Assembly (NCBI GenBank): GCA_015163825.1
Contig: JAAOIL010000019.1
Location: 1 to 6,018 of the forward strand
Direction: 5' to 3'
Source of the DNA: Alphaproteobacteria bacterium
GTDB taxonomy: Bacteria; Pseudomonadota; Alphaproteobacteria; RS24
DNA: 6,018 nt
Shown in pieces: positions 1 to 6,018 of this stretch (the stretch's first letter is position 1; each line of letters starts with the position of its first letter). The notes under the pieces are model-generated. The model was not told the DNA's origin. It searched no databases and was given only the letters and a program-made list of their open reading frames with translations. The position numbers and the translations under genes are program-made.

Positions 1-6
1 CGAGCG

Positions 7-1212
7 ATGAGCAAAGTTTTAGTCATAGGGGCGGGGGGCGTTGGCAGTGTATGCGTCCATAAAATGGCGATGATGGGGTCGCCATTTGACGAGATTGTAT
101 TAGCAAGTCGCACAAAAATAAAATGCGATGAAGTGGCAGCCAGTGTCGCCGCCCGCACAGGCAAGCAGATTACGACAGCGCAAGTTGATGGCGATGATGC
201 CAAAGCGGTTGCCAAACTTATAGAAAAAATCGGGGCAGATTTGGTCGTGCATTTGGCGTTGCCCTATCAAGATTTAACGATAATGGATGCGTGTTTGATG
301 GCGGGGGCAGATTATTTGGACACCGCCAATTACGAGCCTCGTGATTGTGCCAAGTTTGAATATCATTGGCAGTGGGCCTATCAAGAGCGTTTTGAAAAAG
401 CAGGATTAATGGCACTTTTGGGGGCGGGGTTTGACCCGGGCGTGACGAATGTTTTCACGACTTACACAGCAAAGCATTTTATTGATGAAATGGACACGTT
501 AGATATATTAGATTGTAATGGCGGCGATCACGGACACCCTTTTGCGACAAACTTTAATCCTGAAATTAATATAAGAGAGATAACCGCCGCCGCGCGCCAT
601 TATGAAAAGGGGGTGTGGGTAGAAACGCCAGCACTTTCGCAGTCGCATAGTTTTGACTTCCCCGAAGTCGGGGTGCGCAATATGTATCTTATGTATCACG
701 AGGAGTTGGAGTCTTTAACAAAGCACTTCCCGCAATTGCAACAAGCCCGCTTCTGGATGACATTTGGCGATGCCTATCTCACCCATTTAGAGGTTTTGCA
801 AAATGTTGGTCTCACCTCCATAGCGCCTATTAATTATCAGGGGCAAGAGATTGTGCCCTTGCAGTTTCTACAGGCGGTCTTGCCCGATCCCAGCACATTG
901 GGGCAAACGACCAAAGGCAAAACTTGTATTGGCACGATTATTTCTGGCACACATAAAAACAAGCCGCGCCATGTTTATATTTATAATGTTTGCGACCACG
1001 AGGTTTGCTTTGCCCAAACAGGGGGGCAAGCGGTTAGTTATACGACGGGGGTTCCTGCCGCTATTGGGGCGTCTCTTATGCTGGAGAAAATCTGGCACAA
1101 AGCGGGTGTGTTCAATATAGAGCAGTTTGACCCCGACCCTTTTATGGATAGGCTTAATCAAAATGGCTTGCCGTGGCAGATGGCAGACCTTGCGACCGCC
1201 TTATCATTTTGA
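7..1212 (+). CDS. Carboxynorspermidine/carboxyspermidine dehydrogenase family enzyme (saccharopine dehydrogenase-like); may be a carboxyaminopropylagmatine dehydrogenase
   Basis: The 401-residue protein is full length for the carboxy(nor)spermidine dehydrogenase branch of the saccharopine dehydrogenase family (about 400 residues). Family enzymes reductively condense a diamine with L-aspartate 4-semialdehyde using NAD(P)H, in the cytosol. The sequence opens with a Rossmann nucleotide-binding loop, GAGGVG at residues 8-13. It continues with DYLDTANYE (102-110), GFDPGVTNVF (141-150) and a DCNGGDHG stretch (169-176) followed by NFNPEINIRE, all typical of this branch rather than of lysine-pathway saccharopine reductases. 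The ATG at 7 puts the Rossmann strand at the usual N-terminal distance. Only six bases precede it, so no ribosome binding site can be judged. The stop TGA shares a base with the ATG of the decarboxylase gene. The family is well supported. The amine substrate (putrescine, diaminopropane or agmatine) cannot be read from sequence, and the ureohydrolase gene downstream makes agmatine a real option. Confidence 0.9.
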   Translation: MSKVLVIGAGGVGSVCVHKMAMMGSPFDEIVLASRTKIKCDEVAASVAARTGKQITTAQVDGDDAKAVAKLIEKIGADLVVHLALPYQDLTIMDACLMAGADYLDTANYEPRDCAKFEYHWQWAYQERFEKAGLMALLGAGFDPGVTNVFTTYTAKHFIDEMDTLDILDCNGGDHGHPFATNFNPEINIREITAAARHYEKGVWVETPALSQSHSFDFPEVGVRNMYLMYHEELESLTKHFPQLQQARFWMTFGDAYLTHLEVLQNVGLTSIAPINYQGQEIVPLQFLQAVLPDPSTLGQTTKGKTCIGTIISGTHKNKPRHVYIYNVCDHEVCFAQTGGQAVSYTTGVPAAIGASLMLEKIWHKAGVFNIEQFDPDPFMDRLNQNGLPWQMADLATALSF

Positions 1213-2372
1213 TGACAGATTTTATGCCAACGCAATCAAAAGGGGCGGGGGCGTTTGCTGCCTTTGATTTATCGCGTGTGCCCAGCCCCTGTTTTGTCAT
1301 TGACGAGGTGCGCCTAGAGGAAAATCTGCAAGTGCTCGCCGCTATCGGGGCGGCATCGGGGGCAAATATCTTATTGGCATTGAAGGCTTTTTCTATGTGG
1401 TCGGTGGCACCTTTGGTGATGGATTATTTACACGGCACTTGCGCTTCTGGTCTGTGGGAGGCGCGTTTGGCGCAAACCCATTATGGCAAACACCTCAGCA
1501 CCTATGCGCCCGCCTATAAACCACAAGAGATAGAAGAGATAGCGTCCCTTTCTCATCACCTCATTTTTAATACATTAGAGCAAAGCACAAGATTTACTCT
1601 GCCAACAGATGTGCAAGTGGGTTTGCGTCTTAACCCGGGGCACTCTGAAGTGGCGCAAACAAAATACGACCCTTGTGCGCCGCATTCGCGGTTGGGGCAA
1701 TCATTGGGGCAGTTGCCGCCTTCATTGCCGCCGCATATTCAAGGCTTCCATATCCATAGCCTATGCGAGGCAGACTTTCCCCCCTTGCAGCGCACATTAG
1801 AGGCGACACTGCCCTTTTTACAACAACATAAAGCGCAAATGGCGTGGCTTAATCTGGGGGGTGGGCATCTCATCACCAGCCCAGATTATCAACGTGAGGA
1901 TTTGGTGGCACAGATAAAATCTCTGCGTGATGTTTTGGGGGCGGATATATATTTAGAGCCGGGGGCGGCAATCGCTTTTGATGCGGGGATATTAGTGGGC
2001 GAGGTTTTAGATGTTATGGATACGGATAATGGTAAGGCGGCTATACTAGATGTGTCTGCGACTTGTCATATGCCCGATGTGTTAGAAGCGCCTTATCGTC
2101 CTGCTTTATTGGGCGAGACAAAAGGCGAAGCCGTGCATTTGGGCGGGGCTAGTTGCTTGGCGGGTGATGTCATTGGCACCTATCAGTTTGAAACCTTACC
2201 GCCCATTGGGTCTCGGCTGGCATTTTTAGACCAAGCCCATTATTCTATGGTCAAGACGAGCACATTTAATGGTGTTGCTTTACCAGCGATTGCGTTATGG
2301 AATAGCAGAAACGATGATTTGCGTATCATCAAGCAATTTGAAACAGATGAATTTATGAGGCGGCTATCGTGA
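1212..2372 (+). CDS. nspC: Carboxynorspermidine/carboxyspermidine decarboxylase (NspC family, PLP-dependent, alanine racemase fold)
   Basis: This 386-residue enzyme removes the carboxyl group from carboxy(nor)spermidine, or from a related carboxyaminopropyl amine, to release the polyamine. The PLP lysine is K58 in ALKAFS. Other family landmarks are NLGGGH (214-219), EPGAA (249-253), the GGASCLAGD loop (311-319) containing the conserved-type Cys315, and Y344 in the phosphate-side C-terminal segment. The N-terminal 'PSPCFVID' (24-31) starts the barrel as in NspC. I chose the ATG at 1212 because it overlaps the upstream stop as TGATG, the classical arrangement for translational coupling. An in-frame ATG at 1173 would force a 40-base overlap and add an atypical leader, and ATG 1224 is another possibility. 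No strong Shine-Dalgarno is visible before any of the three, which also points to coupling. The end overlaps the next gene by 4 bases. The substrate is probably the product of the upstream dehydrogenase. Confidence 0.9.
   Translation: MTDFMPTQSKGAGAFAAFDLSRVPSPCFVIDEVRLEENLQVLAAIGAASGANILLALKAFSMWSVAPLVMDYLHGTCASGLWEARLAQTHYGKHLSTYAPAYKPQEIEEIASLSHHLIFNTLEQSTRFTLPTDVQVGLRLNPGHSEVAQTKYDPCAPHSRLGQSLGQLPPSLPPHIQGFHIHSLCEADFPPLQRTLEATLPFLQQHKAQMAWLNLGGGHLITSPDYQREDLVAQIKSLRDVLGADIYLEPGAAIAFDAGILVGEVLDVMDTDNGKAAILDVSATCHMPDVLEAPYRPALLGETKGEAVHLGGASCLAGDVIGTYQFETLPPIGSRLAFLDQAHYSMVKTSTFNGVALPAIALWNSRNDDLRIIKQFETDEFMRRLS
2357..2360 (+). promoter_or_regulatory. Shine-Dalgarno supporting the GTG start of the ureohydrolase
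   Basis: GAGG lies inside the last codons of the decarboxylase gene, eight bases before the GTG at 2369. Together with the GTGA stop-start overlap it supports the GTG start. Confidence 0.6.
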
Positions 2373-3238
2373 GAGACCAATTTCTAGGCGAAGAATTATC
2401 CCCGCAAGAAAATGATGCGGCGACGGCTCGGTTTCAAGTTGTGCCGTGTGGGTTAGAGGCGACCGTTTCTTATGGCACAGGTGCGAAAGCGGGGGCGGAG
2501 GCGATAATCGCTGCCAGTCATCAGCTAGAGCGATTGATAGAGGGGCGAGAAATTTGCCAGCAGGGTATTTACACGACCTCTGCTCTTGATTGCACCCAAC
2601 CGATAGAGCAAGTGATGGCAGATTTACGCCAGCGCACTTCTGCGATTGCGGGGCGGGGGCAAATCCCGATAACATTGGGGGGCGAGCATAGCCTAACCTT
2701 TGGGGCGGTTATGGGTGTCGTTGATGCGTTAGATGTGCCGATTGGTTTGGTGCATATAGATGCCCATGCAGATTTCCGCGCCGCCTATCAGGGGCAAAAA
2801 CATTCCCATGCGAGTGTTATGCACTTATTGGCAGAGCAAGGCTTGGCGATGACATCTTTTGGGGTGCGGGCTTTGGCGCAAGAAGAAGAGACGGCACGGC
2901 GTGCGCATGGTGTCATTTGCCACGATGCGGGGGATTTAGTGCGGGGCAATATCCATGCGGTCACATTACCTGACGACTTCCCAGAGCATATTTATATCAC
3001 CTTTGATTTAGATGGCTTAGACCCCGCCATTTTACCAGCGACAGGCACACCTGTGCCGGGTGGATTGGGGTTTTATCAAACACTGGATTTGATAAAAAGC
3101 ACTCTTATAAAAAAGGGCGGCACACGCAAAGTCGTTGGGGCTGATGTCGTGGAACTCGCCCCCATAGCGGCACAACCCGCCAGCGATTTCACCGCCGCCT
3201 TGATAGCCTATCACTTAATGAATTTTGCCGCCAAATAA
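2369..3238 (+). CDS. speB: Agmatinase-family ureohydrolase (agmatinase, or aminopropylagmatine ureohydrolase)
   Basis: This 289-residue member of the arginase/agmatinase family hydrolyses a guanidino group to urea plus an amine with a binuclear Mn centre. All metal-ligand motifs are present: GGEHS (His107), DAHAD (Asp131, His133, Asp135) and FDLDGLDP (Asp213, Asp215). PATGTPVPGGL follows, and Glu262 lies in ADVVELAP. The loop after DAHAD reads toward KHSHASVM (144-151). This resembles the short-loop archaeal and thermophile type of agmatinase more than the E. coli SpeB form with its longer CEFDHGT-type loop. It starts with GTG, overlapping the decarboxylase stop as GTGA, with GAGG at 2357-2360 eight bases upstream. 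No other in-frame start lies before the conserved N-terminal region. Agmatine to putrescine is the default assignment. The gene closes a three-gene operon with a carboxyspermidine-type dehydrogenase and decarboxylase, so it may act last, on aminopropylagmatine, to release spermidine. The family call is firm and the substrate is open. Confidence 0.88.
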   Translation: MRDQFLGEELSPQENDAATARFQVVPCGLEATVSYGTGAKAGAEAIIAASHQLERLIEGREICQQGIYTTSALDCTQPIEQVMADLRQRTSAIAGRGQIPITLGGEHSLTFGAVMGVVDALDVPIGLVHIDAHADFRAAYQGQKHSHASVMHLLAEQGLAMTSFGVRALAQEEETARRAHGVICHDAGDLVRGNIHAVTLPDDFPEHIYITFDLDGLDPAILPATGTPVPGGLGFYQTLDLIKSTLIKKGGTRKVVGADVVELAPIAAQPASDFTAALIAYHLMNFAAK

Positions 3239-3267
3239 GGCTTGCAATAATATGCGTCAGGCGTAAA

Positions 3268-3294
3268 AATATCCTCAAAATGAGGAGAGATATT
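3268..3294 (+). repeat. Imperfect inverted repeat that pairs with the DUF3604 ribosome binding site
   Basis: CCTCA (3273-3277) and TGAGG (3281-3285) are perfect inverted repeats around an AAA loop. In an alternative pairing, AATATC (3268-3273) matches GATATT (3289-3294), CTCA pairs with TGAG, and the purine-rich 3285-3288 bulges out. Either form covers part or all of the AGGAG at 3283-3287. The stem is short and AU-rich, so it would be only weakly stable. A regulatory role is inference. Confidence 0.4.
3283..3287 (+). promoter_or_regulatory. Ribosome binding site (AGGAG) deciding the DUF3604 start
   Basis: AGGAG sits seven bases before the ATG at 3295, which is ideal spacing. It lies downstream of the earlier in-frame ATG at 3280 and so cannot serve it. 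This favours a start at 3295, which also puts the Lys/Arg n-region of the signal peptide directly at the N-terminus. Confidence 0.8.
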
Positions 3295-5121
3295 ATGAGA
3301 AAGCTTTTACTTATCGCATTTGCCGCTTTGGTATTGCCAACTTTTGCTACCATTGAATCGCAAGCCGAACCACAAAATCGCCAACTCTTATTTGGGGAAA
3401 CCCATGTGCATACACTGCTCTCCTTTGATAGTTATATCTTCGGCAATCGCAACACCCCCGATGATGCGTATCGCTATGCGAAGGGCGAGGTTATCAATCA
3501 CCCGGCAGGGTTTGAAATGGCACTCAAAACCCCGCTAGATTTTCAGGTAGTGACCGATCATGGTATGTATCTTGGTATGTTGCCCGCTATGCACGACCCC
3601 CGCCAAGCAGTATCTAAACACCCAATATCGCTAGAGATGCGCAAGGCGAAATCGCCACAAGATAGACTGTTGGCATTTCAAAAAATGTTCCCCTATCTGC
3701 AGCCGCAAAATAAAGGCATAGATGATTTATTTGATGAAAATGTCGTGCGTTCCGCTTGGCAAGAAATTATCCGTGCTGCCGAAGACCATAACGACCCCCA
3801 CACATTCACCACCTTTATTGGCTATGAATATACATCAGGGCTAGAAAATCGTAATCTGCATCGCAATGTTATTTTCTCTGGTAGCAAAGTGCCATCTGTG
3901 CCTTTTAATCGTATTATGTCGTCCAACCCCGAAGATTTATGGGTGTGGATGGATGATTTGCGCGATAATCATGGCATAGAAAGTCTGGCTATTCCGCATA
4001 ACTCTAATGGCTCTGATGGCAGAATGTTTCAGACGACAACCTATAATGGGGCGCCGATTGATAGAATCTATGCCGCAACACGTATGCGTAACGAGCCTCT
4101 GGTGGAAATCACGCAAGTGAAAGGCGATAGCGAAACACATCCGCTATTATCCCCAAGCGATGAATGGGCAGACTTTGAGATTATGCCCTTCCGTGTTGGT
4201 GATTGGATTCCCAGTCAAGCCAGTGGGTCTTATGTGCGCGAAGCATATTTGCACGGCATGCAGATGGCACGTGTGATGGGCAGCAACCCTTATAAATTCG
4301 GGCTTATTGGCGCAACCGACAGCCATGTTGGGGCAGGGGCATTTGATGAAGATAATTATTGGTCAAAAGTTGGTGTCGTTGATGCGTCGCCGCGCTTGCG
4401 GGGGTCTGTTCCCCTTAAAAAACCTCGTGCTGATGGCGGGCTTTATAATACCAACAATTTCCAGACTTGGGGGGCGTCAGGCATAGCGGCAGTATGGGCA
4501 GAAGAAAACACCCGCGATTCCATTTACGCGGCGATGCGCCGTAAGGAAACTTATGCCACGACAGGACCACGCATTGCGGTGCGCTTTTTCGCGTCTCGCA
4601 AGTTTGCTGATAATGTTTTGAGCCGCCCCGATATGGTCGCCCATGCTTATGAAAAAGGTGTGTCTATGGGTAGTGATTTATTACCGATAGGCTTTGTGGG
4701 TGGTTCGCCAGAGTTTCTGGTATGGGCTATGCGTGATGCGAACTCTCATCCCTTACAAAGAATACAAATCATCAAAGGTTGGTTAGATAGGTTGGGGGCG
4801 ACGCATGAACGTGTTTATGATGTCGCTTGTGCGGGTGGTCGTGTGCCAGATGCCGCCCACCGATGCCCCGATAATAATGCGCAGGTTGATTTGGGCAATT
4901 GCGACACAAGTGCCGACACGGGCGACAAAGAAATGAAAGTGGTTTGGCAAGATCCCGATTACAAAGACGGACAAAGCACATTTTATTATGTGCGGGTGCT
5001 AGAGAATCCGAGTTGTCGTTGGTCTACATGGGATGCCGTGCGCAATGATGTTGCCCCGCGCCCCGATATTGCCGCCACCGTGCAAGAACGCGCTTATTCC
5101 TCGCCTATTTGGTTGAACTAA
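3295..5121 (+). CDS. Exported DUF3604 family protein with PHP-like metal-binding motifs
   Basis: This is a 608-residue protein of the DUF3604 family, whose members are usually a little over 600 residues and whose general biochemical function is not established to my knowledge. Residues 1-24 look like a Sec signal peptide: an MRK n-region, a hydrophobic stretch from about 4 to 15, and a probable cut after SQA (22-24). The mature protein would be periplasmic or secreted. Metal-site-like motifs recall the PHP phosphoesterase fold: GETHVHT (34-40, His37 and His39), TDHG (87-90), PHNSNG (234-239) and ATDSH (340-344). These make a metal-dependent hydrolase plausible, by inference only. The only four cysteines (512, 524, 536, 574) fall in the C-terminal part and may form two disulfides. 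The start at 3295 is set by AGGAG; ATG 3280 would add five residues. The gene follows the polyamine operon after 56 bases, and its end overlaps znuB tail to tail by 17 bases. Confidence 0.85.
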   Translation: MRKLLLIAFAALVLPTFATIESQAEPQNRQLLFGETHVHTLLSFDSYIFGNRNTPDDAYRYAKGEVINHPAGFEMALKTPLDFQVVTDHGMYLGMLPAMHDPRQAVSKHPISLEMRKAKSPQDRLLAFQKMFPYLQPQNKGIDDLFDENVVRSAWQEIIRAAEDHNDPHTFTTFIGYEYTSGLENRNLHRNVIFSGSKVPSVPFNRIMSSNPEDLWVWMDDLRDNHGIESLAIPHNSNGSDGRMFQTTTYNGAPIDRIYAATRMRNEPLVEITQVKGDSETHPLLSPSDEWADFEIMPFRVGDWIPSQASGSYVREAYLHGMQMARVMGSNPYKFGLIGATDSHVGAGAFDEDNYWSKVGVVDASPRLRGSVPLKKPRADGGLYNTNNFQTWGASGIAAVWAEENTRDSIYAAMRRKETYATTGPRIAVRFFASRKFADNVLSRPDMVAHAYEKGVSMGSDLLPIGFVGGSPEFLVWAMRDANSHPLQRIQIIKGWLDRLGATHERVYDVACAGGRVPDAAHRCPDNNAQVDLGNCDTSADTGDKEMKVVWQDPDYKDGQSTFYYVRVLENPSCRWSTWDAVRNDVAPRPDIAATVQERAYSSPIWLN

Positions 5122-5905
5122 CTTTTTTCGCTATCAATGTTAGGGTGAAAAGGCTGGTGGCGACAGCGACGATAGGGGGACCGCTCGCCATATTATATGT
5201 GATGGATAGCATTAACCCCGCCACCATAGACAATACAGAAAAACCAGCCGTATAAACAAGCATACGTTCTGGTGAGTGGGCGATGATTTGTGCCGAAGCG
5301 GCAGGGATAATCAATAAAGCGGTAATCGGTAATATGCCGACAATCTGCACGGCAACGGCTATCATCGTGGCAGTGGTTGCCATCAATACAAACTCGTGAG
5401 CCGCAACATTGATACCCTCCGCATGGGCTAGTTCTTTGCTGTGTGTCATCAGTAAAAGTCCGTTCCATAGATAAATGAATATGCCAATCACCAGCCCCGC
5501 CACCAATACCATAACCCCCATAATGAAAGGGGTAATCGCCTCTAAAGCGCCGAATAAATAATCGTGAATGTCTATCGCTTCTAACCCGGCAAAACTGATA
5601 AGCATAATGCCCAATGCCAGCGAAGCATGGGCTAATATGCCTAAAATTGTATCAGTGCTGAAACTCGTATCGCCCTCACGATATTGATTGCGAAAAGAAG
5701 AAAAGCAAATCACAAAAAGTAAAGCGACCAATATAATCGCTAGGGGTTCGGCAATGCCAAAAATAATGCCAACGCCCACACCCAATAAAGCACTATGCGA
5801 TAGCGCATCACCAAAATATGCCATGCGCCGCCACACAACAAAACACCCAAGCGGTGCCGCCGCTATCGCCACCGCAATGGCGACAAATAAAATCTCTAGC
5901 GACAT
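5105..5905 (-). CDS. znuB: Zinc ABC transporter, inner-membrane permease ZnuB
   Basis: This 266-residue, very hydrophobic protein matches the ABC-3 family permeases for zinc and manganese (E. coli ZnuB is about 260 residues). It forms the membrane channel of the high-affinity zinc importer with the ATPase ZnuC and the periplasmic binding protein ZnuA. About eight membrane segments can be seen, roughly at 3-24, 37-52, 54-70, 87-107, 125-147, 172-190, 193-209 and 216-260 (the last containing two). Family landmarks are the N-terminal RRMAYFGDALSHSALLGV (26-43), ELAHAEGI (158-165) in the ATPase-contacting loop, and GILPITALLIIPAASA (190-205). The ATG at 5905 overlaps the znuC stop as TAATG and has GAGGA six bases upstream. 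The gene ends inside the convergent DUF3604 gene. A closely related Mn or Fe transporter cannot be fully excluded, but the ZnuC-type His-rich neighbour favours zinc. Confidence 0.9.
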   Translation of the reverse strand: MSLEILFVAIAVAIAAAPLGCFVVWRRMAYFGDALSHSALLGVGVGIIFGIAEPLAIILVALLFVICFSSFRNQYREGDTSFSTDTILGILAHASLALGIMLISFAGLEAIDIHDYLFGALEAITPFIMGVMVLVAGLVIGIFIYLWNGLLLMTHSKELAHAEGINVAAHEFVLMATTATMIAVAVQIVGILPITALLIIPAASAQIIAHSPERMLVYTAGFSVLSMVAGLMLSITYNMASGPPIVAVATSLFTLTLIAKKVSSTK

Positions 5906-6018
5906 TATAAATCCTCGTGCGTGTGATTATGCGCGTGTGTATAAACAGACATTAAACGCGACATATCATCACCGAAAATCTCTTTGAAATGGGGGTCGTT
6001 GCGAACATTTTCAGGCGC
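5905..6018 (-). CDS. znuC: Zinc ABC transporter ATP-binding protein ZnuC, C-terminal fragment (5' part beyond the window)
   Basis: Only the last 37 codons are inside the window; the gene continues past the right edge. The reading frame begins with APENV, continues with DPHFKEIFGDDMS, and ends in a His-rich tail (HAHNHTHEDL) before TAA. The pattern 'xPxF..(M/I)FG' followed by a short linker, a YxHxHNHxH stretch and the stop closely resembles the C-terminus of ZnuC proteins such as the E. coli one, and no ATPase motif is needed to recognise it in this position. The protein powers zinc import through ZnuB from the cytoplasmic face. The TAA stop shares its last base with the znuB start codon, so the two are an operon. 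The Walker and signature motifs lie outside the window and could not be checked. Confidence 0.82.
   Translation of the reverse strand, partial: APENVRNDPHFKEIFGDDMSRLMSVYTHAHNHTHEDL
5912..5916 (-). promoter_or_regulatory. Shine-Dalgarno of znuB
   Basis: On the minus strand GAGGA lies six bases before the ATG of znuB, within the last codons of znuC. With the TAATG stop-start overlap it fixes the znuB start. Confidence 0.7.

Larger units (their letters stand above)
3239..3294. other. Short intergenic gap between the polyamine operon and the DUF3604 gene
   Basis: This is the only non-coding gap of any size in the window. It is AT-rich and contains the ribosome binding site and inverted repeat described separately. 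No stem followed by a T-run is visible after the ureohydrolase stop, so read-through from the polyamine operon into the DUF3604 gene is possible. No convincing promoter was found. Confidence 0.6.

Noticed and set aside
868..1161. Open frame of 97 codons on the minus strand inside the dehydrogenase gene
   Set aside because: It lies wholly within a well-recognised gene, encodes no recognisable motif, and looks like a by-product of codon composition. The same applies to the other short antisense or offset frames within the five main genes.
1173..1211. Upstream in-frame ATG that would lengthen the decarboxylase by 13 residues
   Set aside because: It would require a 40-base overlap with the dehydrogenase gene, has no ribosome binding site, and adds a leader unlike the family. 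The TGATG overlap at 1212 is a better start.
3242..3270. Possible promoter for the DUF3604 gene: TTGCAA, a 17-base spacer, then AAAAAT
   Set aside because: Each box matches only four of six consensus positions in an AT-rich gap, so chance is a sufficient explanation.
3280..3294. Earlier ATG start for the DUF3604 protein
   Set aside because: It precedes the AGGAG at 3283-3287 and has no ribosome binding site of its own. It would only add MRRDI before the signal peptide.
5108..5129. T-run after the DUF3604 stop as an intrinsic terminator
   Set aside because: The six-T run is not preceded by a GC-rich stem; only about three base pairs can form around the stop codon.
5688..5987. Open frame of 99 codons on the plus strand opposite znuB and znuC
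   Set aside because: It is antisense to two clearly conserved genes, has a low-complexity Ala/Lys/Thr composition, and no good ribosome binding site was seen.

Overview
The window is a compact bacterial segment of about 50% GC by eye, probably from a proteobacterium. The protein styles and the zinc importer with a histidine-rich ATPase tail would suit an alphaproteobacterium, possibly marine, but the sequence alone does not prove this. Nearly every base is coding. There are four complete protein genes on the + strand, one complete gene on the - strand, and the 3' end of a second - strand gene. I see no RNA genes, insertion sequences, CRISPR arrays or long repeats.

Bases 7-3238 hold a tightly packed three-gene polyamine operon. 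It encodes a carboxy(nor)spermidine dehydrogenase-type enzyme, a carboxy(nor)spermidine decarboxylase of the alanine-racemase-fold PLP family (NspC), and an agmatinase-family ureohydrolase. The first two genes overlap by 1 base (TGATG) and the next two by 4 bases (GTGA), so they are probably co-transcribed and translationally coupled. The usual reading is that agmatine is cleaved to putrescine, which is condensed with aspartate semialdehyde and decarboxylated to spermidine. An equally serious reading is the recently described carboxyaminopropylagmatine route. There the dehydrogenase and decarboxylase act on agmatine first, and the ureohydrolase acts last, on aminopropylagmatine. Gene content and order fit this second route well. 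It is the most interesting hypothesis in the window.

After a 56-base gap (3239-3294) comes a long gene for an exported DUF3604 protein. It has a signal peptide, a PHP-like set of His/Asp motifs and four cysteines confined to the C-terminal part. Its Shine-Dalgarno sequence lies inside a small inverted repeat.

From the right edge, reading leftwards, are the last 37 codons of a zinc-transporter ATPase (ZnuC) and the complete permease gene znuB, joined by a TAATG overlap. znuB runs tail to tail into the DUF3604 gene and the two coding ends overlap by 17 bases. No clear terminator lies between them.
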